This document shows, piece after piece, positions 6,166 to 13,015 of a stretch of 14,856 bases of DNA. The notes under the pieces are model-generated. The model searched no databases. It saw nothing but the letters and a program-made list of their open reading frames with translations, and was not told the DNA's origin. A program made the translations under genes and the position numbers. Origin of the DNA: Roseburia sp. (GTDB taxonomy: Bacteria; Bacillota; Clostridia; Lachnospirales; Lachnospiraceae); assembly GCA_017626625.1 (NCBI GenBank), contig JAGAIK010000298.1:1-14856 (forward strand). Reading direction: 5' to 3'. Position 1 is the stretch's first letter. Every line of letters starts with the position of its first letter.

Positions 6166-6423
6166 TTATCCCAGCTTATGCTTTGCCTCTTTTTCATCAA
6201 TATCCACCAGAATAATGTCGGGACCGATTCTTACGATTTTACACCAGGGGATAAAAAGCTCAAACTCCCTCCCCACACAGCCTAAAAATTTGCCGGGTCC
6301 CGGTACAATCAATGCACGGATGCAGCCGTCTTTTTCGTCAAACTCCAGGTCCTTGACATTCCCTAAGCATTTGCAGTCCGTGACATTAATCACTTCTTTC
6401 CGCTGTAATTCACAAAAACGCAT
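6166..6423 (-). CDS. YlmC/YmxH-family sporulation protein (PRC-barrel)
   Basis: An 85-aa protein made of a single PRC-barrel-like domain, of the YlmC/YmxH family that is confined to endospore formers; its exact role is unknown. The pattern MRFCELQRKEVINV, then LGNVKDLEFDEKDGCIRALIVPGPG, then ELFIPWCKIVRIGPDIILVDI fits the family over its full length. Where many members have a DGxRLG turn this one reads DCKCLG, adding two cysteines (four in the first 34 residues and the Trp-Cys-Lys motif). The start at 6423 has GGGGAAG just upstream, a usable though unconventional ribosome binding site. The gene follows ychF by 51 bp and precedes the nrdR promoter. A possible sigma-E-like -10 element upstream is discussed in the findings. 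The family call is firm; regulation by a sporulation sigma factor is a guess. Confidence 0.88.
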   Translation of the reverse strand: MRFCELQRKEVINVTDCKCLGNVKDLEFDEKDGCIRALIVPGPGKFLGCVGREFELFIPWCKIVRIGPDIILVDIDEKEAKHKLG

Positions 6424-6474
6424 ATCTTCCCCAAAACGTTTCCATTTTAGAAAATATATGCGCTTCTTTTTCTT

Positions 6475-7575
6475 TTATACGTTAAACCGGAACAAAATTA
6501 CATCTCCGTCTTTGACCACATACTCTTTTCCCTCTAAGCCCACAATTCCTTTTTCCTTTGCGGCGGAAAGGCTTCCGCAGTCTAATAAATCCTGGTAATT
6601 CACCACCTCGGCACGGATAAAGCCGCGCTCAAAATCAGAATGGATTTTTCCTGCCGCCTGAGGCGCCTTTGTACCCTTCTTAATGGTCCAGGCACGGGTT
6701 TCGTCCTCCCCTGCGGTCAGATAGCTGATTAACCCCAGAAGACTGTAGCTTGCCTTGATTAATTTCTCCAGACCGGACTCCTTTAAGCCTAAATCCTCTA
6801 AGAACATGGCTTTCTCGTCATCGTCTAACTCCGCAATTTCCTGCTCAATCTGGGCGCAGATGACGAACACCTCGCTGTTTTCCTCTTTCGCACGCTCCCG
6901 GACTGCCGCCACATGGGCGTTATTTGCACCGTCATCCGCCAAATCCTCTTCCGCAACGTTGGCTGCATAAATTACCGGTTTTGCAGTGAGAAGGTTATAG
7001 GATTTGAACCATTCCTCCGCATCCTCATCCTCCGGCACTTCAAAGGTCTTGGCTAAATTGCCGTTCTCTAAATGGGCTTTTACCGCCTCTAACAGTTCTA
7101 ACTCCTTCGCTAATGTCTTATCCATTCTCGCCTGCTTTGCCACCTTGGCAATACGACGCTCGAGGATTTCCACATCGGAGAAAATCAGTTCTAAATTAAT
7201 CGTCTCGATGTCCCTCGCCGGGTCAACGCTTCCGTCCACATGCACCACATTTGTGTCCTCAAAACAGCGCACCACATGAACGATGGCGTCCACCTCACGG
7301 ATATTGGCAAGGAACTGGTTTCCTAAGCCCTCTCCCTTGCTGGCTCCCTTTACTAACCCGGCGATATCCACAAACTCAATCACCGCTGGCGTCACTTTTT
7401 TGGAGTGATACATATCCCCTAACTGCTTTAACCGCTCGTCCGGCACTGCCACGATACCCACATTAGGGTCAATGGTGCAGAAAGGATAATTGGCAGATTC
7501 TGCCCCCGCCTTTGTCAGTGAATTAAATAATGTACTTTTTCCTACGTTTGGTAATCCTACGATCCCCAGTTTCAT
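6475..7575 (-). CDS. ychF: YchF/OLA1-family redox-regulated ATPase
   Basis: This 366-aa Obg-like P-loop protein belongs to the YchF/OLA1 family, which prefers ATP over GTP, binds ribosomes and influences translation and oxidative-stress responses. Visible features are the P-loop GLPNVGKS (7-14), switch region TIDPNVG, Walker B-like [14 protein letters not shown] (70-83), a helical insertion of about 130-200 (coiled, charged), and the degenerate G4 motif NVAE (206-209) in place of NKxD, which is the family's signature for ATP use. A TGS domain follows from about 283 to the C-terminal [10 protein letters not shown]. The length is normal. The Shine-Dalgarno is weak (AGG 11 nt upstream), but the start is fixed by the invariant [14 protein letters not shown]. 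It has its own strong promoter and a leader hairpin. It may be co-transcribed with the ylmC-like gene. Confidence 0.97.
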   Translation of the reverse strand: MKLGIVGLPNVGKSTLFNSLTKAGAESANYPFCTIDPNVGIVAVPDERLKQLGDMYHSKKVTPAVIEFVDIAGLVKGASKGEGLGNQFLANIREVDAIVHVVRCFEDTNVVHVDGSVDPARDIETINLELIFSDVEILERRIAKVAKQARMDKTLAKELELLEAVKAHLENGNLAKTFEVPEDEDAEEWFKSYNLLTAKPVIYAANVAEEDLADDGANNAHVAAVRERAKEENSEVFVICAQIEQEIAELDDDEKAMFLEDLGLKESGLEKLIKASYSLLGLISYLTAGEDETRAWTIKKGTKAPQAAGKIHSDFERGFIRAEVVNYQDLLDCGSLSAAKEKGIVGLEGKEYVVKDGDVILFRFNV

Positions 7576-7592
7576 AATTATTATTACCTGTT

Positions 7593-7620
7593 CAAAAATC
7601 CTGTTTTACAAGGATTTCTG
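7593..7620 (-). terminator. Hairpin in the ychF leader / after thiN
   Basis: Arms 7593-7602 and 7611-7620 pair over 10 bp (one G-U on the minus-strand RNA) around an 8-nt loop, and the right arm in transcript order ends in TTTTT. It lies 52 bp after the thiN stop but downstream of the ychF promoter, so it may end transcripts coming from thiN, act as an attenuator in the ychF leader, or both. The stem is AT-rich, so its termination strength is uncertain. Confidence 0.45.
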
Positions 7621-7632
7621 CCTTTCTCTATT

Positions 7633-7661
7633 ATTATAGTCAGCTCCCATAAAATTTTCAA
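7633..7661 (-). promoter_or_regulatory. Sigma-A promoter of ychF
   Basis: On the minus strand TTGAAA (7656-7661) and a perfect TATAAT (7633-7638) are 17 bp apart. Transcription would start near 7626, giving a leader of about 50 nt that contains the 7593-7620 hairpin. The -35 box starts 11 bp after the thiN stop codon. Confidence 0.85.
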
Positions 7662-7671
7662 TATGAGCTTT

Positions 7672-8379
7672 TCAGTCCCCAGACTCAATCACTAACAGTA
7701 TTCCACCGTCAAACCGGATTTCTGCCTCGTTTTCCACAATCTCATTGCTGACGCCGAGACTGCAGAACCCCCGCAGGCAGGCATCCACAAGGGGATACTT
7801 AAACCCAGTAAGGAACAGGTGCTCCACACAGTCCGTATAGGGAATCAGAGAAACATACTTCCCAAACTGTTTCTCCTTTTCCAGCGTGATGCCTGTCTTT
7901 ATCATACGAATGCGGTTGTGGGCATCCACCAGCTCTATGGGAACTCCCGCCTCCATACCAATGCCAAGAAGCTCAATATTTCCCAGCACATGGTCAAGCC
8001 TGCTTCCGGTTCCCCCGAAAATGGTAATCCGCTCCGCCCCTGCCTCTAAGGCTTTGCAGATGGCAAACTCCGTATCCGTATCATCCTTTTCGGGATTTAA
8101 CCGGTACCAGACAATTCCTTCCTTTTCCCTAAAACCGGAAAGAGTTGCCTCACTGACCGAATCAAAATCCCCCGCCGCAATATCCGGCAGAATATGGTTT
8201 CTGCTGCAAAACTCCAGTCCGAAATCCGCAGCGATTATCTTTATCCCACACTCTTTCAGGCGTTCTGCAATTCCGGTGTTCCTGTCCTTTTCTTCCTTTC
8301 CTCCGGTCTCCCGCCACAGGTAATCCGTCACCGCTTCATCCTCAATACTGCCGCCGGATATAATCAAAAAATGGTTCAT
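7672..8379 (-). CDS. thiN: Thiamine diphosphokinase
   Basis: A 235-aa enzyme that transfers pyrophosphate from ATP to thiamine, making thiamine diphosphate. Family motifs are ADFGLEF followed by PDIAAGDFDS (65-74), NPEKDDTDTEFA (95-105) which contributes the metal- and ATP-binding acidic residues, and GGTGSRLDHVLGN (122-134). The C-terminal beta-domain ends with FDGGILLVIESGD. It is about 20 aa longer than the B. subtilis protein because of a charged stretch near residues 20-40. It is the last gene of the large cluster, 14 bp after rpe, with a purine-rich AGAGG about 9 nt before the ATG. The same rpe-thiN order occurs in B. subtilis. I see no TPP riboswitch, consistent with a housekeeping salvage role rather than a regulated biosynthetic one. 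Confidence 0.93.
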   Translation of the reverse strand: MNHFLIISGGSIEDEAVTDYLWRETGGKEEKDRNTGIAERLKECGIKIIAADFGLEFCSRNHILPDIAAGDFDSVSEATLSGFREKEGIVWYRLNPEKDDTDTEFAICKALEAGAERITIFGGTGSRLDHVLGNIELLGIGMEAGVPIELVDAHNRIRMIKTGITLEKEKQFGKYVSLIPYTDCVEHLFLTGFKYPLVDACLRGFCSLGVSNEIVENEAEIRFDGGILLVIESGD

Positions 8380-8393
8380 GTTCCCTGCCCTCT

Positions 8394-9047
8394 TTATCCG
8401 TGAATGATTTTTAAGAAGCCTTCCACATTTTCCGTCACATCTCCCTGAAACACGGCGCTCCCGGCGACGATAATATTGGCTCCCGCCGCCATGGCTTCCT
8501 CCACATTGGAAAGGTTGATGCCGCCGTCCACCTCGATGTCCGTCTTTAACCCCTGGGCGTCAATCATTTTCTTTAAATCCCGCACCTTATCTAAGGTATA
8601 GGGAATCAAGTTCTGTCCGCCAAAGCCGGGATTTACCGTCATAATCAGCACCATATCCACCTTCGGCAGAATGCAGGAAAGGGCAGAAAGCGGTGTCGCC
8701 GGATTCAGCGCCACCCCCGCTAAAAGCCCTTTTTCCTTGATGGTGTCAATGGTACGGTCTAAATGCCTGCAGCTCTCCGCATGTACTGTAATCAAATCCG
8801 CCCCTGCGTCTGCAAAATCCGATATAAAGCGTATCGGTTCTTCTATCATAAGGTGTACGTCAAAAATCCGCTCACTGCATTCCCGAATCGACCGAATTAC
8901 CGGAAGTCCGAAGCTGATACTTGGAACAAACATACCGTCCATCACATCAATGTGAACATACTGGGCGCCTGCCTCATCTAACTCCCGTATCTGTTCTCCA
9001 AGCCTGCTGAAATCTGCTGCTAAAATTGACGGTGATAAACAATTCAT
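8394..9047 (-). CDS. rpe: Ribulose-phosphate 3-epimerase
   Basis: A 217-aa TIM-barrel enzyme that interconverts ribulose 5-phosphate and xylulose 5-phosphate. Metal ligands and catalytic residues sit in the expected motifs: SPSILAADF (5-13), VHIDVMDGMFVPSISFG (31-47) with His32, Asp34 and Asp37, DVHLMIEEP (His65), VNPGFGGQ in the middle, and DIEVDGGIN carrying the second catalytic Asp. The frame could begin four codons earlier at a GTG (9059), but that GTG overlaps the GGAGG at 9053-9057, which is 5 nt before the ATG at 9047; the ATG also gives the family's usual N-terminus. It lies 37 bp after rsgA and 14 bp before thiN, matching the B. subtilis order. It is cytoplasmic and intact. Confidence 0.97.
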   Translation of the reverse strand: MNCLSPSILAADFSRLGEQIRELDEAGAQYVHIDVMDGMFVPSISFGLPVIRSIRECSERIFDVHLMIEEPIRFISDFADAGADLITVHAESCRHLDRTIDTIKEKGLLAGVALNPATPLSALSCILPKVDMVLIMTVNPGFGGQNLIPYTLDKVRDLKKMIDAQGLKTDIEVDGGINLSNVEEAMAAGANIIVAGSAVFQGDVTENVEGFLKIIHG

Positions 9048-9052
9048 ATCTT

Positions 9053-9057
9053 CCTCC
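9053..9057 (-). promoter_or_regulatory. Shine-Dalgarno deciding the rpe start
   Basis: GGAGG on the minus strand is 5 nt before ATG 9045-9047. An upstream in-frame GTG (9057-9059) overlaps this site and is therefore rejected as the start. Confidence 0.8.
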
Positions 9058-9084
9058 ACAGATACACCATTTCGGGTGCGTCAC

Positions 9085-9963
9085 TCAATACTTTTTCATA
9101 TTCTTTCGTTCTTCATACAAAAGTTTATAATTCTCATAGCGGAGACGGCTGATTTTCCCCTCTGCTAGAGCTTCCTTGACACCGCAGTCCGGCTCGTTGA
9201 TATGGCTGCAGCCCTGAAACCTGCAATAGGGTTCATACGCACTAAACTCCGGATAATACTGCTGTAAATCCTCTTTTTCAAAGCCCGGAATATTTAACGT
9301 GGAAAATCCCGGCGTGTCCATAATATAGGTATTTTCGCCCACCGGAATAATCTCGGAATGGCGTGTGGTATGACGTCCCCGCTCAATCTTTCTGCTGATA
9401 CTTCCGGTTTCCATCTGCACATTGGGCTGCAGGCGGTTGATGAGAGAAGATTTCCCCACACCGGAGGGACCTGCCACCGCAGTGGTCTTTCCCTCTAACA
9501 CCGTCTGGAGCTGTTCTAATCCCCACTCTTTTTTGGCGCTGACCGTCAGAATTTCATAACCACACTGCCTGTATATCCCCGCAAAACGCTCTAATTCTTC
9601 CTCTGTCACTAAATCCGCTTTATTAAAGCAGATTTTTACCGGAACCTTCTGATACTCCATCATAATCAGGAAACGGTCTAACAGATTAAAATTAGGCTGC
9701 GGCTTCGCCGCTGCAAAAATAATCAGGGCAAGGTCTATATTTGCCACTGCCGGACGAATCAGTTCATTGCTCCGGGGCAGTATCTGCTCGATATTTCCCT
9801 TTTTTTCTTCCTCATCTATAACGGCGATTTCCACGTCATCCCCCACCAGAGGTTTGACATTCCGGTTTCTGAAAACGCCCTTTGCCTTGCATTCATAAAT
9901 TCCGGCTCCTGCCAGATGGACATAGTAGAACCCGGCAATTCCTTTTACTATCTTTCCCTGCAT
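9085..9963 (-). CDS. rsgA: Ribosome small-subunit-dependent GTPase RsgA (YloQ/CpgA)
   Basis: A 292-aa circularly permuted GTPase that acts in late 30S subunit maturation; the B. subtilis form (CpgA) also affects cell-wall metabolism and is phosphorylated by PrkC. The layout is an N-terminal OB fold (about 1-65), then G4 FNKAD (113-117), G5 SAK (142-144), G1 GPSGVGKSS (165-173), the G2 region RHTTRH (197-202) and G3 DTPG (216-219). A C-terminal zinc knuckle has Cys247, Cys252, His254 and Cys260. The order G4-G5-G1-G3 shows the permutation. AGGG lies about 6 nt before the ATG. It starts 12 bp after the kinase stop, so the kinase and one of its known substrates are probably made from one message. 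It is intact and of normal length. Confidence 0.97.
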   Translation of the reverse strand: MQGKIVKGIAGFYYVHLAGAGIYECKAKGVFRNRNVKPLVGDDVEIAVIDEEEKKGNIEQILPRSNELIRPAVANIDLALIIFAAAKPQPNFNLLDRFLIMMEYQKVPVKICFNKADLVTEEELERFAGIYRQCGYEILTVSAKKEWGLEQLQTVLEGKTTAVAGPSGVGKSSLINRLQPNVQMETGSISRKIERGRHTTRHSEIIPVGENTYIMDTPGFSTLNIPGFEKEDLQQYYPEFSAYEPYCRFQGCSHINEPDCGVKEALAEGKISRLRYENYKLLYEERKNMKKY

Positions 9964-9975
9964 ATCATACCCTGT

Positions 9976-12096
9976 TTATGATTCTTTTTGGAAGTTTACG
10001 TTTTCCGTCTGCTCTCCGACGGCATTTCCCTCTAAATCAAGCCAGGTAATCACCAGCTTGCCGCTCTCTTCTATCAGTCCTGTTTTCGTAAGGTTCAGTC
10101 CGTCGCTGCCGAAATCCGCAACGGTCTGGTTGTTCCAGGTAGCCAGAATGGCGCCTGATTTTCCATACAAAACGATGTTAGCGCCGGAAATGTTTGAGGT
10201 ATCTGCCGGAAGCTCAATCCTTACATTCAGCTTATAGGTGGCTGCCGTCACTATCTCTGCCGGCTCCGGTCCAAGACTTACCGTGATGGTGATGGCAGTC
10301 CCCTTCGCCACCTGTTTTCCCGCCGGAATGCTCTGTCCGATTACAATACCCTCAGCGGTATCGCTGTATTTCGTGGTGGTGCTCACCGTCAAATCAGCTA
10401 ACAGGGCTTTTGCCTGCTCCTCGGACTTGTAGGTGGTGGTAACATCCTCTACGGTGACTAATTCTTCTCCCTGGCTGATGACAAGGCTAATCACGTCCCC
10501 CTCTTTTCCCTCGCCTGTGGGGGTCTGAGAAATGACATATCCCTCCGCCACATCAGAACTGTAGGCATACTCTTTGCTCACCTCAAAAGTTCCCTCTAAG
10601 GCGCTCACGGCGTCCGCTTCCCTCTGTCCTACCACATTCGGAATTTCAATGCTGCCCTTTCCGCTGCTCAATGTAACTTCAACGGTTGTATTCTTTTCTA
10701 CGGTCTGATTAGCCTCCGGCTGCTGGCTGACAATCAGGTCCTTTTCCACCGTATCCGAGGAGGTTCTTCCCGCCTCCTTGATGCCCAAATTATATTTGGC
10801 TAACTCTGCCTTTGCATCATCAAAGCTTAAATTTCTTACGTCAGGAACCTCCACGCCATCCTCCACCGTGCTGCTGCCGGAAGAAGCTGCATTTGCGTCG
10901 TCCTCTTCCTCATTCTTCGTCTGAGTTTCTGTTCTTGTGGTTTCCGTCTCCGTAGATTTATTTTTTCCCAGAGAAATACCGCCGAAAAGATTTATCACAA
11001 TATAGACAATCAAAATGACAATGACAACTGCCGCAGCGATTCCCATAATGGTGATTGCCTTTTCTAACTTCGGATTGATTTCTCCCTCATCTTCCTCATA
11101 TTCTTCCTCCTCCGGTTCTTCTTCCTCGTACTCCGGCTGGATTTTAGGCAGCGGCATCTCTTCTTTTTTCACATAAACGCTGCCCGCCTGTTTCTGGATT
11201 TTGCTCAAATCATCTGCACCGATAACCCTGGTTTTATCCTGGCTGGACTGGGGAACCATCACCACAAAATCCTCGTTGGGGCTGATTAAGGATTTCCGCA
11301 AATCCGCCAGCAGCGCCGCCATGGATTCATATCTGCGGTCTGCGCTTTTCTGGGTACATTTTAAGATAATTTTCTCCATGCTGATGGGAAGATTGGGTGC
11401 ATATGCGCTGGGCGGCACCATTTCCTCCTGCAAATGCTGAATGGCAACTGCCACGGTGGTATCTCCGTCAAAAGGCACGCGCCCCGTCACCATCTCATAC
11501 ATTACGATACCCAGAGAATAAATGTCGCTCTTTCCGTCCACAAAACCGTTGCGTGCCTGCTCCGGTGAGGAATAGTGCACGGATCCCATCACATCAGAAC
11601 TGATGGTATTTGAGGATGCCGCCCTTGCAATACCAAAATCCGTCACCTTCACCTTTCCCTCGGTGGATATCATAATATTCTGGGGCTTGATGTCACGATG
11701 AATGATATTTTTATTGTGGGCAGCCTCAATTCCCCTGCCCACCTGAATGGCAATGCTGACTGCCTCCTTAAAAGAAAGCTGTCCCTTTTTCTCAATATAT
11801 GTTTTTAAGGTAATGCCCTCCACGTACTCCATGACAATGTAGTGCATTCCGTTTTCACTGCCGACATCATAGATATTTACAATATTAGGGTGTTCTAAGC
11901 CCGCCGCCGACTGCGCCTCCGTGCGGAATTTGGTCACAAATCCCATATCCTCGGAAAACTCACTCTTTAACACCTTAATGGCAACAAAGCGCCCTAACGT
12001 CAAATCCTTCGCTTTATATACATCCGACATTCCGCCGGCTCCGATTTTTCCTATGATTTCATAGCGGTCTGCTATGTATGTTCCCTCTGCTAACAT
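9976..12096 (-). CDS. prkC: PASTA-domain Ser/Thr protein kinase (PrkC/PknB)
   Basis: A 706-aa membrane receptor kinase that in relatives senses muropeptides or lipid II and controls growth, cell-wall synthesis and spore germination. The cytoplasmic kinase domain (about 12-272) has GAGGMS (19-24), Lys41 in VAIK, Glu60, HRD 133-135, DFG 153-155 and SPE 177-179, all intact, with Ser/Thr residues in the activation loop. A juxtamembrane linker with a dense acidic run (322-340) leads to one membrane helix (about 347-370). Outside there are three PASTA repeats (about 415-478, 482-543, 546-608). The third lacks the usual VPDVVG-like opening. A further 95-residue tail (612-706) of predicted beta character is not PASTA. 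GAGGTG lies 5 nt before the ATG. The start overlaps the end of prpC by 7 bp, implying coupled translation of kinase and phosphatase. The call is very secure. Confidence 0.97.
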   Translation of the reverse strand: MLAEGTYIADRYEIIGKIGAGGMSDVYKAKDLTLGRFVAIKVLKSEFSEDMGFVTKFRTEAQSAAGLEHPNIVNIYDVGSENGMHYIVMEYVEGITLKTYIEKKGQLSFKEAVSIAIQVGRGIEAAHNKNIIHRDIKPQNIMISTEGKVKVTDFGIARAASSNTISSDVMGSVHYSSPEQARNGFVDGKSDIYSLGIVMYEMVTGRVPFDGDTTVAVAIQHLQEEMVPPSAYAPNLPISMEKIILKCTQKSADRRYESMAALLADLRKSLISPNEDFVVMVPQSSQDKTRVIGADDLSKIQKQAGSVYVKKEEMPLPKIQPEYEEEEPEEEEYEEDEGEINPKLEKAITIMGIAAAVVIVILIVYIVINLFGGISLGKNKSTETETTRTETQTKNEEEDDANAASSGSSTVEDGVEVPDVRNLSFDDAKAELAKYNLGIKEAGRTSSDTVEKDLIVSQQPEANQTVEKNTTVEVTLSSGKGSIEIPNVVGQREADAVSALEGTFEVSKEYAYSSDVAEGYVISQTPTGEGKEGDVISLVISQGEELVTVEDVTTTYKSEEQAKALLADLTVSTTTKYSDTAEGIVIGQSIPAGKQVAKGTAITITVSLGPEPAEIVTAATYKLNVRIELPADTSNISGANIVLYGKSGAILATWNNQTVADFGSDGLNLTKTGLIEESGKLVITWLDLEGNAVGEQTENVNFQKES

Positions 12097-12836
12097 TCTT
12101 TCACCTCGTCAGAAAATGGTTCTATCAATACTACTGTAATATTATCCCTGCCGCCGTTTTGATTGGCTGCCTCCACTAATTTCTCGGCTTTTTCCACAAT
12201 GTCCCGCTGACCTAATACAATCCGCTTAATCTCACTGTCCTCCACCATATTGGTGAGTCCGTCGGAACACATCAGTATCGTATCTTCCTCTGCCAGTGCA
12301 ATTTCAAAAAAATCCACCGCCACCTCCGGCAGCACACCCACTGCCCGGGTGATAATATTTTTATCGGGATGGTCCTTGGCTGCTTCCTTATCCATCTCTC
12401 CTAACCGTACCATTTCCTCCACCAGGGAATGGTCCCTTGTAATCTGGGTAATCTGCTCACGATTAATCACATAAAGCCTGCTGTCTCCCACGTTTGCCGC
12501 ATAAAGCCTGCCATCTATCACCGTCGCTGCCATAATGGTGGTTCCCATGCCTGTTTTCGATGCGTCCGCCTCTGCTTCCGCTAACAGCAGCGCATTTACT
12601 TCCTCCACCGCTTCTTTTATCAACGCCACCGGCTGTTTTCCGGAAGAACTGCCAATCTTTTCCACCATCTTTTCTACGGTAAACTTAGAAGCATATTCTC
12701 CTGCGGCGTGACCGCCCATGCCATCCGCCACCAGAAAAAGGTTCGGCAGATTTCCAACAGCAGTCTCTGACGTATACATGTAATCCTGATTCATTTCCCG
12801 CCGCCGTCCAACATGCGTCATGGAAAACGTCTTCAT
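12090..12836 (-). CDS. prpC: PP2C-family Ser/Thr phosphatase (PrpC/Stp)
   Basis: A 248-aa cytoplasmic PPM/PP2C phosphatase that removes phosphate from PrkC and its substrates. Metal-binding and signature motifs are RREMNQD (12-18), VADGMGGHAAGE (36-47), GMGTT (96-100), NVGDSRLY (115-122), the catalytic-site pattern MCSDGLTNM (189-197) and GGRDNITVV (228-236). The conserved aspartates 18, 38, 192 and 231 are all present. AGGAAG at 12845-12850 is 8 nt before the ATG. Its 3' end overlaps the kinase start by 7 bp, the usual arrangement of this pair. A 149-bp gap separates it from rlmN, and that gap contains a possible weak promoter. It is intact and of normal length. Confidence 0.97.
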   Translation of the reverse strand: MKTFSMTHVGRRREMNQDYMYTSETAVGNLPNLFLVADGMGGHAAGEYASKFTVEKMVEKIGSSSGKQPVALIKEAVEEVNALLLAEAEADASKTGMGTTIMAATVIDGRLYAANVGDSRLYVINREQITQITRDHSLVEEMVRLGEMDKEAAKDHPDKNIITRAVGVLPEVAVDFFEIALAEEDTILMCSDGLTNMVEDSEIKRIVLGQRDIVEKAEKLVEAANQNGGRDNITVVLIEPFSDEVKEC

Positions 12837-12937
12837 CCTATCTTCTTCCTACCTTTCTGAAATCTGTATTTTTTCCTCATACTTTCAATATGTCAACTCT
12901 GTTTTCACAGACATTCGTTCTTTTTCCACTTCCTCAA

Positions 12938-12966
12938 ATATTAGCACACCTAAGGCAAAAGAGCAA
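12938..12966 (-). promoter_or_regulatory. Possible internal promoter before prpC
   Basis: On the minus strand TTGCTC (12961-12966) and TAATAT (12938-12943) are 17 bp apart, with a TG one base before the -10, as in extended -10 promoters. The -35 match is poor (3 of 6). A perfect TTGACA also occurs closer to prpC (12891-12896) but has no acceptable -10 at 16-18 bp. The gap would allow prpC-prkC and downstream genes to be expressed apart from rsmB-rlmN. Confidence 0.3.
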
Positions 12967-12968
12967 CC

Positions 12969-13015
12969 CCCGCATACTTCCCGCCTCAGTTGCCCGCATA
13001 CTTCCGCCTCAACTG
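12969..13015. repeat. Imperfect tandem duplication spanning the rlmN stop codon
   Basis: Two adjacent units, 12969-12992 (24 bp) and 12993-13015 (23 bp), share CCCGCATACTTCC and GCCTCA and differ by one inserted C and two substitutions. The coding copy encodes GQLRRKYA at the end of RlmN; the second copy, shifted in frame, supplies the last residues and the TGA. Confidence 0.85.

Noticed and set aside
7576..7671. A spoVM-like small gene after thiN, as in B. subtilis
   Set aside because: The gap holds only a promoter and a hairpin; no short frame resembling SpoVM with a ribosome binding site was found.
8380..8393. TPP riboswitch or other leader control for thiN
   Set aside because: Only 14 bp separate rpe and thiN, so there is no room for an aptamer, and no thi-box motif is visible in the cluster.
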